Shown here piece after piece: positions 18,071 through 25,204 of a stretch of DNA of 64,000 bases. Within the stretch, counting starts at the first letter, position 1. The number at the start of each line of letters is the position of its first letter. Below the pieces are notes generated by a model. It ran no database searches. It was not told the origin of the DNA and saw only the letters and a program-made list of their open reading frames with translations. A program made the position numbers and the translations under genes. Source of the stretch: Amycolatopsis eburnea (GTDB taxonomy: Bacteria > Actinomycetota > Actinomycetes > Mycobacteriales > Pseudonocardiaceae); the NCBI RefSeq assembly GCF_003937945.1, contig NZ_RSEC01000036.1:1116001-1180000 (forward strand), written 5' to 3'.

Positions 18071-18444
18071 CGGGCACCTTCGGTGATGCCGTCCAGCTCG
18101 GCGGCGGCCAGCAACCGCAGCTGCGCGGCGACGTCGAGGTACACCCGGGCACGGTCCCGCTTGGCCGCCACCGGCACCGTGTCGTTGGCCAGCAGGAACG
18201 CGGCGTTCGACATCAGCGACAGGCCGAGTTCGTGCAGGCGGCCGGAGATCTCGCGGGAGATCAAGCGGTTCAGCTCGGCCGGGGTGTAGGTGAAGGTCGC
18301 GGCCTCGCGGGCCGGGGCGGTGGTGTCTACCATCTGGGTTTCCTCCGTGCGGTTTTGTGACTGGGCGGTGGAACCCGGCGCGGTCGGCGCGTTCTTGGCG
18401 GAGTGGGCCGCCGCGTCGGGGTGGAAGATCAGGCGAGCGGTCAT
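18067..18444 (-). CDS. Hypothetical 125-aa protein, transfer operon
   Basis: Starts MTARLIFHPDAAAHSAKNAP if translation begins at the ATGA overlap with the upstream gene. An internal ATG at 18333 has a near-perfect GGAGGAAA Shine-Dalgarno 7 nt ahead and would give an 88-aa protein beginning MVDTTAPAREAATFTY; that start may be the main one. The conserved-looking part is C-terminal and helical (LNRLISREISGRLHELGLSL, then ARVYLDVAAQLRLLAAAELD). Function unknown. Confidence 0.68.
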   Translation of the reverse strand: MTARLIFHPDAAAHSAKNAPTAPGSTAQSQNRTEETQMVDTTAPAREAATFTYTPAELNRLISREISGRLHELGLSLMSNAAFLLANDTVPVAAKRDRARVYLDVAAQLRLLAAAELDGITEGAR

Positions 18445-18938
18445 CGGCGACCACCGGCCCGCAGGGCAAGCCACGTGGTGGTGAGCGAGGCCAGCACGCC
18501 GATCGCGCGGTGCGCGGCCTGGTCCAGCTCGGTCAGCGCGGTCCCCGGCCCCGCGGCGTCGATGACGCCGTCGCGGCGCTGGACCGTCGCGTGCTCGACG
18601 TAGCCCTGCTTCCCGGCCAGCCGCGCCATCGCCTTGAGCGGTTCCCGGCGGTCGATCACGTAGTGCGTGACCGCGTTGACCGCGGCACCCGCGGCCAGCG
18701 CCCGCAGCGGCACCCGGAACCCGAGCACCCGCGTCACCGCGACCGCGGCGCCCACCTGCCCGGCGGTGTAGCTGGCGACGTGGCGGGCGCAGTGCTTGGC
18801 GCCCTCGCGGCCCGGCGTGCCCTTGCCCGCGGCGTCCTCGCTGGACTGCAACCACTGGTCGCACAGCGGGTGAATGTCGGCGAACGTGGCCTGCAACGCG
18901 GCGAACAGCGCGAGCCCGCGGACGGTCCGGGCGGCCAT
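18441..18938 (-). CDS. Hypothetical 165-aa membrane-associated protein
   Basis: Moderately hydrophobic, alpha-helical. It shows spaced His and Asp residues: FADIHPLCDQWLQ at ~20, KHCARHVASYTAGQ at ~50 and NAVTHYVIDRREPL at ~90. The last reads like the metal- or membrane-linked HxxxD block of DUF3307-type phage and plasmid proteins, but I would not assign the family firmly. ATGA overlap at its 3' end (18441-18444); its start abuts the upstream stop at 18938. Confidence 0.7.
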   Translation of the reverse strand: MAARTVRGLALFAALQATFADIHPLCDQWLQSSEDAAGKGTPGREGAKHCARHVASYTAGQVGAAVAVTRVLGFRVPLRALAAGAAVNAVTHYVIDRREPLKAMARLAGKQGYVEHATVQRRDGVIDAAGPGTALTELDQAAHRAIGVLASLTTTWLALRAGGRR

Positions 18939-19231
18939 CAGGCGGCCTCGTCGTCGAACGAGCGGACCAGCTGCACCCGGGTGGGCAGCGCCCGCAGGGC
19001 CTCGCGGCCGGCGCGGCGACGTGCCCGGCTCACCCGGCGCTGGTCGTTGAAGTCGTACCGGTAGGCAGCCTGCGCGGCGAACTCGTCCGCGGCGAGCTCG
19101 CCGTAGACCTCCTGCAACATCGCGTCGATCGCGGCTTCGGTCAGCCCGTCCGGGTAGACCGCCTCGCCGGCGAACTCGTCGGCGACCGACACGGTGGCGT
19201 CGATGCGGCGGCGGTAGACGTTGGTGTCCAT
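18938..19231 (-). CDS. Hypothetical 97-aa protein, transfer operon
   Basis: Begins MDTNVYRRRIDATVSVADEF. Acidic helical first half (LTEAAIDAMLQEVYGELAAD), Arg-rich second half (RRVSRARRRAGREALRAL). No family recognised. AGGGACTT upstream of the ATG may act as ribosome binding site. It is the second gene of the leftward transfer operon. Confidence 0.7.
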   Translation of the reverse strand: MDTNVYRRRIDATVSVADEFAGEAVYPDGLTEAAIDAMLQEVYGELAADEFAAQAAYRYDFNDQRRVSRARRRAGREALRALPTRVQLVRSFDDEAA

Positions 19232-19271
19232 TGCGAAGTCCCTTCGAAGAAACGTGCTGGTCAGTGGGGTG

Positions 19272-19451
19272 TCAGAACGAGCGGAAGAACGTGGTCAGGC
19301 TGTGCACGACGTGGCGGACGTGCCCGGCCGCCTCCAGCGGCGACGACACGACGAACACCAGCACCGCGACCACCAGGACCGTGCCGGCGACCTTCCGACC
19401 GAACCCCGAACCGGTCTTCAAGACCGGGAACCCCTGCTGCTTCCGTGTCAT
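19272..19451 (-). CDS. Small single-span membrane protein, 59 aa, first gene of transfer operon
   Basis: Translates as MTRKQQGFPVLKTGSGFGRK followed by one membrane helix (VAGTVLVVAVLVFVVSSPLE) and a short His-rich tail (HVRHVVHSLTTFFRSF). AGGGAGA lies 5 nt before the ATG. A basic N-terminus plus one helix resembles SpdA-type mini proteins. The inverted repeat at 19517-19550 lies about 65 bp upstream, so this gene probably marks the start of the regulated tra transcript. Confidence 0.72.
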   Translation of the reverse strand: MTRKQQGFPVLKTGSGFGRKVAGTVLVVAVLVFVVSSPLEAAGHVRHVVHSLTTFFRSF

Positions 19452-19516
19452 CGCTGTCTCCCTTGTGCGGTGGCGAACCTTGCGGTTCAGCCGGAGTGAT
19501 CCGGACCACCAAGAAG

Positions 19517-19550
19517 CTAACAGTTGAATGGTAAGCAGGTCAACTGTTAG
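19517..19550. promoter_or_regulatory. Inverted-repeat operator between tra operon and GntR gene
   Basis: CTAACAGTTGA (19517-19527) and its exact reverse complement TCAACTGTTAG (19540-19550) are separated by 12 nt. The same CAGTTGA core recurs at 19629-19635 inside GTTCA-GT-TGAAC (19626-19637), and a CAACTG half-site lies near 19599. The sites sit in the divergent gap between the tra operon and the GntR regulator, so they are the natural autoregulatory operators, like those of KorSA in pSAM2. Confidence 0.75.
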
Positions 19551-19668
19551 GCGTGAGATTGGTCAAAAGTGGGCCATGACCTGCGGGAACATGGCGACCA
19601 ACTGATAGGTTCTGATACGGTGACCGTTCAGTTGAACCGATGGGCAACCCGCCCGGCGAGGAGTACGC

Positions 19669-20526
19669 ATGTCGCGCCCAAGGTCGCCTGTGGCCAGGTC
19701 TGAGCCGCTAGCGCAGCAGATCGCCCGGAACGTTGAGAACGACATCGAAGCGGGCCGCCTTCGACATGGGCAGCGACTGCCGTCGTCTCGTGACCTGGCG
19801 CAAGAGTGGAACGTGAGCGTCTTCACGATCAACGAAGCGATGGACCTGCTCGCGAAAAAGGGGTTGGTGGTGAGCAAGCCGAGAGCTGCTCGAACGGTGA
19901 ACGCCCCGGATCAGGAGGTCCGCGGGGAGGTTCGTCCCGTGGCTCCGCAGGTCGTCATGATCGGCGGCTACGCCGGCAGCGGGAAGACGGAACTCGGTCG
20001 TATCCTCGCGCGCGAGACCGGTTGGCCGATGCTCGATAAGGACACGCTAACTCGGTTCGTGGTCGAGGCTGCCCTTGAAATGCAAGGGCTCTCGCGAAAC
20101 GATCGTGAATCGGAAACGTATCTGACGAAGATCCGGCCTGCTGAGTACGACTCGTTGCTTGAAGCGATGGCGGAGAACCTGCAATGCGGGAACAATGCGA
20201 TCGTCACGGCGCCATTTATTCGCGAATTCGCAGACGAAAGCTGGATTCGGCAACGAGAGTTGTTGTGCCGTAATCTCGGTGCTCAGCTGACGATCGTTTG
20301 GGTTTACTGTGATGCGGACACAATGCATACCTATGTGCGGCATCGCAATGCGCCACGTGACGCCACGAAGCTTGCCGACTGGGAAACTTACATGAGCGGT
20401 GTCAACGTCGAGTTCCGCCCCCCGGTTCAGCATGTTGTTATTGACAATTCTGTTTCCGGTGGCGTCATGGCTGTTCAGGCGCGGCAGCTTATTGATCAGC
20501 TTGCATTGAACGGCAAAGGGAAGTAA
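19669..20526 (+). CDS. GntR-type regulator fused to P-loop kinase-like domain
   Basis: 285 aa. Residues ~10-75 are a GntR winged helix (LAQQIARNVENDIEAGRLRH, then LPSSRDLAQEWNVSVFTINE). Instead of the usual effector-binding domain, the rest is a P-loop fold: MIGGYAGSGKTELGRILARE (~95-114) with Walker A GYAGSGKT, then MLDKDTLTR, a Walker B-like strand LTIVWVYCD and the lid region YVRHRNAPRDATK. This resembles small-molecule or nucleotide kinases and zeta-toxin-like folds. It probably represses the divergent tra operon (KorSA position). Its codon use is clearly less GC-rich than the rest of the element. The stop overlaps the next start (TAATG). Confidence 0.88.
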   Translation: MSRPRSPVARSEPLAQQIARNVENDIEAGRLRHGQRLPSSRDLAQEWNVSVFTINEAMDLLAKKGLVVSKPRAARTVNAPDQEVRGEVRPVAPQVVMIGGYAGSGKTELGRILARETGWPMLDKDTLTRFVVEAALEMQGLSRNDRESETYLTKIRPAEYDSLLEAMAENLQCGNNAIVTAPFIREFADESWIRQRELLCRNLGAQLTIVWVYCDADTMHTYVRHRNAPRDATKLADWETYMSGVNVEFRPPVQHVVIDNSVSGGVMAVQARQLIDQLALNGKGK

Positions 20527-21464
20527 TGACCGCTGCGGTTAAGATTCTTGTTAGTGATGAGACGGACGACGTCGTGGGGCGCGACATCCTGGGTGGCCTT
20601 CCAGGTGTCGAGGTTCTGACATATGACCCCAATGTCGCTGAGCTGACGTCGCGACAGTCTGACGCTGCTGTTTTGCTGCCGCCGTACCGCAGCAGTCACC
20701 GGCCCATTCCTCTGCTCGCGCAGCTCGGGTCCCTGCGGATGGTGCAGCTCTTGTCCGCAGGGGCAGACGAGTGGTCGGCTGACGTACCAGGCGCGATTAT
20801 GCTCGCGACCGCGCGGGGTGCGCACGCCGGCCCTGTCGCTGAATGGGTCCTGTCGGCCGTGCTCACGCAGTTTCGTCAGTGGCCTGCGCTTGTCCGATTT
20901 CAGGACAAAGGCGTGTGGGCGCATCGCCAATTTGAGGCGGACACGTTGGCGGGCAAAAAAGCGCTCATTGTCGGTGCGGGCGCAATCGGCGGCGAGGTTG
21001 CGCGACGTCTCGACGTGTTTGGAATGGAGTCCACGCTCGTCGCTTCACGTGCCCGAGATGGTGTTTTCGGGGCGGACGCGTTGCCAGAAATCGTTTCGGG
21101 TCACGCCATTGTGGTGATCACCGCTCCTTTGACGGAGGGGACTCGGGGCATGGTCGGTCCGCAATTTCTGAAGCTCATGGACGATAACGCTCTGCTGGTC
21201 AATGCTGGCCGCGGCCAGATCGTCGACACTGACGCCCTGCTCGCCGAGTTGGCGTCGGGACGCTTGCGTGCGGCGCTCGACGTAACCGACCCGGAACCCC
21301 TCCCGGCCGATCATCCTCTGTGGGCACAGCGTGGCGCTGTGATCAGTCCTCACTCTGCTCGGACCGTCCCTGGAACCAACCGGCTGTGCTACGAGGTGGC
21401 GGCGCGGCAGATCGCTGCGTTCTTGAGGGGTGAGCGGCCGTCCAACGCCGTGCAGCACGGCTGA
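20526..21464 (+). CDS. D-isomer 2-hydroxyacid dehydrogenase family protein
   Basis: 312-aa NAD(P)-dependent oxidoreductase. The nucleotide-binding Rossmann motif is VGAGAIGGEV (~150). The substrate-binding and catalytic set is present: Arg in NAGRGQIVDTDAL, Glu in DVTDPEPLP and His in ISPHSART. The N-terminal half has HAGPVAEWVLSAVL, a conserved helix of the family. It is translationally coupled to the GntR-kinase gene, which is unusual for an AICE. The substrate is unknown; it may make or remove a metabolite sensed or phosphorylated by its partner. Codon use is also AT-shifted. Confidence 0.9.
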   Translation: MTAAVKILVSDETDDVVGRDILGGLPGVEVLTYDPNVAELTSRQSDAAVLLPPYRSSHRPIPLLAQLGSLRMVQLLSAGADEWSADVPGAIMLATARGAHAGPVAEWVLSAVLTQFRQWPALVRFQDKGVWAHRQFEADTLAGKKALIVGAGAIGGEVARRLDVFGMESTLVASRARDGVFGADALPEIVSGHAIVVITAPLTEGTRGMVGPQFLKLMDDNALLVNAGRGQIVDTDALLAELASGRLRAALDVTDPEPLPADHPLWAQRGAVISPHSARTVPGTNRLCYEVAARQIAAFLRGERPSNAVQHG

Positions 21465-21599
21465 GCCGCTATGCGGCCTCCCGCTGGCCATCTCGAAGTC
21501 GGCGGCCTTACCGGAGAGGTGCCGACGTCGGAGCTCAGGCGCGAAACTGGCTGGTTCTGAGCGGTGCCGGATGACACGAAAGCGGCTGGAACAGGGGGG

Positions 21600-21872
21600 C
21601 TACTCGGTCGATTCGTCGGGTTCGTCGCCCGGCGCGGGAAGTCGTTCGAGGACCTGGCCAACGAGCTGAGTCAGCGAACGAAGTTGAAGGTCCAGCGAGT
21701 CGAACCGCCCCGTGTGCTCCTGCTGAGTGCGCTGCACGGTCCGCAGGTCTTCGCGCAACTCCTTGACGTCGTCATCGATGCGGAGCGCGAGCCATCGCGT
21801 TTCGGCGTGCTCGACGGCGAGCTTGCGCACCTTACGGCTGAGGTTCTCGTCGTCGGACGGCATGGTAGGCAC
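21600..21872 (-). CDS. Small coiled-coil protein, 90 aa
   Basis: Begins MPTMPSDDENLSRKVRKLAV. The whole middle is predicted coiled coil (WLALRIDDDVKELREDLRTV, RFDSLDLQLRSLTQLVGQVL) with an acidic C-terminus. No catalytic motif. Such short coiled-coil proteins are frequent near the ends of actinobacterial integrated elements. It faces the dehydrogenase gene convergently. A second ATG four codons in could be the true start. Confidence 0.65.
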   Translation of the reverse strand: MPTMPSDDENLSRKVRKLAVEHAETRWLALRIDDDVKELREDLRTVQRTQQEHTGRFDSLDLQLRSLTQLVGQVLERLPAPGDEPDESTE

Positions 21873-22105
21873 TCTACCGACGTCCGACGCGCTCGGTCAC
21901 GGTTGACGCGGCGAGGGCCAGCGAAGCGGCGAGTCCGCCCGTTCCGTCGACTACAGCCGAGCTCAGGCCCCGGAACAGGCCGAATTACGCGCCCTGAGAT
22001 CGCCGTACGCCGGCGCGCGCGGCCGGGCTGGTGTGGCTGGACCTGCAAACCGGCTCGCGGGCTCTCAGACGGCCGGTTCGCCGGCTCGATTGGTGAGTCG
22101 ATCGG

Positions 22106-22216
22106 GAGGTGTGACACTGCTGGGGTGTCGAGGGTGTCACACCTGTCACTCTGTCACTCAACCCTGTCTGACCTGCGTGTTTAGGTGTGACAGGAGAGTG
22201 ACACCTTCGGTGACAA
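22106..22216. repeat. GTGACA/TGTCAC repeat cluster 3
   Basis: About seven GTGACA or TGTCAC hexamers in 110 bp, for example TGTCAC at 22135, 22144 and 22152 (9- and 8-bp spacing) and GTGACA copies up to 22216. Positions 22133-22164 are the inverted copy (31 of 32 bases) of 7230-7261 in cluster 1. Confidence 0.75.
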
Positions 22217-22263
22217 CTCTTTTCCCACTCTAATTCTATGTCTCTGCAGTCACGGGAAGAGGC

Positions 22264-22306
22264 AAAGAGGCTGAACCAGGAGGCGCCCCCCTGGTTCAGC
22301 CTCTTT
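22264..22306. terminator. 17-bp-stem hairpin
   Basis: AAAGAGGCTGAACCAGG (22264-22280) pairs perfectly with 22290-22306 around a 9-nt loop; the arms carry A- and T-runs at their outer ends, so it could terminate transcription in both directions. It probably insulates the element from the chromosome. Confidence 0.65.
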
Positions 22307-22431
22307 CGCCAAGCGAGTGTCAAAGTGAGTGACAATCTGGGCGGCGAACCGTGGACGCCTGCGGACGTTCGTGGACTGTGGTCGTGCTGGTCACGGCGGT
22401 CCGGGCAAGGTCAAAACTAGCTGAATTTGCC

Positions 22432-22477
22432 CTGATAACGAAGAGGTCCCAGGTTCAAGTCCTGGTAGGCCCACGCA
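22432..22477 (+). repeat. attR, 46-bp copy of tRNA-Ile 3' half
   Basis: Exact copy of 5601-5646. It lacks the 5' half of the tRNA, so it is not a functional tRNA gene. Confidence 0.95.
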
Positions 22478-22482
22478 AAACC

Positions 22483-22515
22483 AAGCCCGGTTCACCTTCC
22501 TGGTGAACCGGGCTT
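22483..22515. terminator. Hairpin after attR (original tRNA-Ile terminator)
   Basis: AAGCCCGGTTCACC (22483-22496) pairs with 22502-22515 around TTCCT. Before integration it would have followed tRNA-Ile directly. It also overlaps the stop of the leftward HTH gene and can end that transcript. Confidence 0.7.
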
Positions 22516-23373
22516 CGTGTTTTCCGCCTGACTGGCCGCCCACGACGCCAACAGGGCCAGCCCGTCCGCGGCCGCCGTGCCGGCCGGCGCGGTGTAGACG
22601 TTCAGGAGCAGGCCAGGCTCGGCGGGTAGCTCCATCGTCTCGACGTCCAGATCGAGCCGTCCCACCACCGGGTGGTGCAGCCGCTTGTGCCCGGACCGGT
22701 GGAGCCGGACGTCCTGCGACGCCCACCGCTGCCGGAACAGTTCACTGCGCGTCGACAATTCGCCGACCAGGGCGATCAGCCCCTCGTCGTGCGGGTTGCG
22801 GCCGGCTTCCATGCGCAGCTTCGCGGCCACGTCGCGGGCGATTCGGTCGTAGTCGACGAAGAACGTGCTCGCCGTTTCGGGAGCCAGGTACACGAAGCGC
22901 GCGGTGTTCGCCGGCCGGCGCGGGTCGGCCAGGACCGGTGAATACAGCGCGCGGGCGAGGTGGTTCGCGGCCAGCACGTCGTAACGGCCGTTGCAGATCC
23001 ACGCCGGCGCTTCGGTGATCGCGTCGAGCACCTGCTGAAGTGCCGGACGCACCGTCGCGGCGGGACGCCGGCGGCGTGGCGCCCTCGACTGCCGCGCGAG
23101 GTGGAACAGGTGGTCGCGCTCGGCTTCGTCGAGGTGCAACGCGGCGGCCAACGCGTCGAGCACCTCGTCGGAGGTGCCGGCGAGGCCGCCGCGCTCCATG
23201 CGCACGTAGTAGTCGACCGACACCCCGGCCAGCAGGGCTACCTCTTCGCGACGCAGGCCCTTGACCCGGCGGTTGCCGCCGTACGCGGGCAGTCCGGCCT
23301 GCTCGGGCGTGATCCGCGCGCGGCGGGAACTCAGGAATTCCTTGATCTCGGTGCGCGGATCGATCGTGGCCAC
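22492..23373 (-). CDS. XRE-type regulator with MmyB-like ligand domain
   Basis: 293 aa. An N-terminal helix-turn-helix (RREEVALLAGVSVDYYVRME) is preceded by the PAYGGNRRVKGLRREE signature of this family. Residues ~110-275 are the MmyB/MLTR PAS-like domain (WICNGRYDVLAANHLARALY, then VYLAPETASTFFVDYDRIAR) that binds small hydrophobic ligands in related proteins. GTG start. It lies 15 nt downstream of an SDR gene in the same orientation, and such regulators often control an adjacent SDR, so it probably regulates that operon. Confidence 0.9.
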   Translation of the reverse strand: MATIDPRTEIKEFLSSRRARITPEQAGLPAYGGNRRVKGLRREEVALLAGVSVDYYVRMERGGLAGTSDEVLDALAAALHLDEAERDHLFHLARQSRAPRRRRPAATVRPALQQVLDAITEAPAWICNGRYDVLAANHLARALYSPVLADPRRPANTARFVYLAPETASTFFVDYDRIARDVAAKLRMEAGRNPHDEGLIALVGELSTRSELFRQRWASQDVRLHRSGHKRLHHPVVGRLDLDVETMELPAEPGLLLNVYTAPAGTAAADGLALLASWAASQAENTKPGSPGR

Positions 23374-23388
23374 CTCGTCACCGTAGGC

Positions 23389-24186
23389 CTAGGTACCGGT
23401 CGCGGTCGTGGCGATGCCGCCGTCTACCGGGATGACGGTGCCGGTGAGGTAGGACCCGGCCCGGCCGGCGAGGAAAACGGCGACGCCCGCCATGTCGTCG
23501 TCGCGGCCGAGCCGGCGCAGCGGGGCCTTCGCCGCGATCCGGTCACCGACGGCGTCGAGCGTGGCCGCCATCATGCGCGACGGGAACGGTCCGGGAGCCA
23601 CCGCGTTCACCGTGACGTGCTGGGGGCCGAGTTCCCTGGCGAGCACCCGGGTGAGCTGGTGGAGCGCCGCTTTGCTGCCGGCGTAGGAATAGTTGGGCGA
23701 CTCGGCGACGTGGATGGCGGCGATGCTGCCGATGTTGATGATCCGCGCGGGGTCCTCGGCGGTGCCCGCCCGGCGAAGTGCCGGGAGCAGCGCCTGCGTC
23801 AGCCAGAACGGCGCCTTGAGGTTGAGGTCGAGCACGGTGTCCCAGGCCTCGTCCGGGAACGTCTCCAGCGGCTCGCGCCACATCGCTCCCGCGTTGTTGA
23901 CGAGGATATCCAGGCCTTCGGCCGTGACGAGATCGGCGAGGCGCCGGCATTCGTCGTGCCGGGACAGGTCGGCGGGGATCGCTTGCACGTCACCGAATTC
24001 GGACAACAGCTGCTGCGCCTCCGCGCACGCGTCCGCGTCGCGGGAGCTGATGACGACGCGCGCGCCGGCCTGCAGCAGGCCGCGCGCGATCATCAGCCCG
24101 ATGCCCTTGGTGCCGCCGGTGACGAGTGCGTGCTTCCCGCTCAACTCGAAAAGGCCTGCGTGGGTGGTGAACTGGTTTTCCGACAT
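23389..24186 (-). CDS. Short-chain dehydrogenase/reductase (SDR)
   Basis: 265-aa classical SDR. The cofactor site is VTGGTKGIG (~22-30), with an Arg after the second strand (ISSRDAD) favouring NADP(H). NNAGAMW follows near 97. The catalytic triad is Ser in INIGSIAA, Tyr in YSYAGSKAA and Lys in the same motif. The C-terminus has VNAVAPGPFPS and GTVIPVDGG. Substrate unknown. First gene of a two-gene leftward operon with the MmyB-type regulator. Confidence 0.92.
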   Translation of the reverse strand: MSENQFTTHAGLFELSGKHALVTGGTKGIGLMIARGLLQAGARVVISSRDADACAEAQQLLSEFGDVQAIPADLSRHDECRRLADLVTAEGLDILVNNAGAMWREPLETFPDEAWDTVLDLNLKAPFWLTQALLPALRRAGTAEDPARIINIGSIAAIHVAESPNYSYAGSKAALHQLTRVLARELGPQHVTVNAVAPGPFPSRMMAATLDAVGDRIAAKAPLRRLGRDDDMAGVAVFLAGRAGSYLTGTVIPVDGGIATTATGT

Positions 24187-24318
24187 TCGAGCACCGTGAC
24201 AGGCGAGGTGGACGGCGGGGAGATCCTGGTGATCAAGGTACTGCGAGGGCCACCCTCGCTGTTCGCGTCAGCAAATAGCTCGGTGTCGTTTCGGCTGTTC
24301 CGGGCTTAGCTTCGGGCA

Positions 24319-24927
24319 ATGGCGAACGAACTGACCATTCCGCTCCTGCCGTGCCCTTCCATCGACGAGATCGCGCAGTTCTACGAGATGCTCGGCTTCG
24401 AGACCACCTACCGGCAGACGCGGCCGAACCCGCACGTCGCGGTGCGCCGGGAAGACCTCAACCTGCACTTCTTCGGGATGGACGGCTACGACCCGGCGCA
24501 GTCGTACAGCACGTGCCTGGTCATCGTGACGGACACCGGCGAGCTGTTCGAGGCCTTCGCGGCGGGAATGCGGTCCGTGCACGGAAAACTGCTCGTCTCC
24601 GGCATCCCGCGCATGACCCGGCCGCGGCTGCGCAACGACCGGTACACCGGGTTCACCGTCGTCGACCCGGGCGGCAACTGGATCCGGATCAACGGGGCCG
24701 CCCAGGAACCCGAGGCGCGGACCAAGCTCGCGAAAGCCATGGAGAACGCCGCGAGGCAGGCGGACGCGCGCGGTGACGAACGCCAAGGGCTGAAGATCCT
24801 GGAAGGCGCGCTGAAGCGGGCGACCGGCGACGAACCGGAGTTCCAGGCGGCGCGGGAGTACCGCGACGAGCTTGTCGAGCGGGTGAACAGGTCAGCCCTG
24901 CCGGGAAGAGAAGACCGGCAGGGCTGA
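24319..24927 (+). CDS. VOC (glyoxalase/bleomycin-resistance) family protein
   Basis: 202 aa. The N-terminal ~125 residues have the VOC pattern: IPLLPCPSIDEIAQFYEMLG at the start, then DLNLHFFGMDGY and FTVVDPGGNWIRING at the end of the domain. A helical C-terminal extension (~130-195) resembling a TPR-like pair is less usual (ARGDERQGLKILEGALKRAT). Likely binds a small molecule or drug, or acts as a dioxygenase or isomerase; not predictable further. It reads away from the SDR operon. Confidence 0.85.
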   Translation: MANELTIPLLPCPSIDEIAQFYEMLGFETTYRQTRPNPHVAVRREDLNLHFFGMDGYDPAQSYSTCLVIVTDTGELFEAFAAGMRSVHGKLLVSGIPRMTRPRLRNDRYTGFTVVDPGGNWIRINGAAQEPEARTKLAKAMENAARQADARGDERQGLKILEGALKRATGDEPEFQAAREYRDELVERVNRSALPGREDRQG

Positions 24928-25106
24928 GCAGTCACGGCCGATGCGCGCCACGGTCGCCTCTCGGCGATGAGGCTCATCGCGGCTCCAGCCGAACGGTATT
25001 CCGCGAAGGCAGTGGTTGAGGCCCGGGGGACACGGTGGGCGCACCGACCAGTGGGTACAACAGGACACCCGGGTCCGGTATTTCCGCCGGCGCGTGACGT
25101 CGATCA

Positions 25107-25132
25107 CCGGTGGTTCCACGTGGAACCACCGG
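25107..25132. promoter_or_regulatory. parS-like centromere site
   Basis: A perfect 26-bp palindrome whose core GGTTCCACGTGGAACC (25112-25127) matches the bacterial parS consensus TGTTTCACGTGAAACA at 12 of 16 bases, with symmetric changes. It is intergenic, in the 277-bp gap between the VOC and DLW-39 genes, and lies in the origin-proximal zone where ParB sites cluster. It is the only such site I see in the window. Nothing else is recognisable in this gap. Confidence 0.65.
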
Positions 25133-25204
25133 CACCCGACATCGGTGCGCGGGCGGTGCAGTAACATCACGGGGTAAGGGAAGCAAGCTGAGAAGGGGGC
25201 TTCG

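Larger units (their letters stand above)
21873..22431. other. Non-coding right end of the AICE
   Basis: 559 bp without a supported gene. It holds GTGACA cluster 3 (22106-22216), a strong hairpin at 22264-22306 and, close to attR, nothing else recognisable. In the circular form this DNA lies between attP and the coiled-coil gene, a normal place for integrase arm sites or an origin. Confidence 0.6.
5601..22477. mobile_element. Actinomycete integrative and conjugative element (AICE), 16.8 kb
   Basis: Bounded by perfect 46-bp attL and attR repeats of tRNA-Ile; the offset between them is 16,831 bp. Inside, read leftward, are small transfer proteins, an FtsK/TraB-like DNA translocase, a Nudix protein, Prim-Pol, a cytosine methyltransferase, a RecA-fold ATPase, xis and int. 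On the opposite strand at the right end is a GntR-type regulator. There is no relaxase and no type IV secretion ATPase, as expected for AICEs, which move double-stranded DNA with a single TraB-like motor. Neighbouring copies all appear intact, so the element may still be mobile. The Prim-Pol replicase places it with RepPP-type AICEs. Confidence 0.95.

Noticed and set aside
22432..22477. Second tRNA-Ile gene
   Set aside because: Only the 3' half from the anticodon loop is present; there is no acceptor 5' strand or D arm. It is attR.
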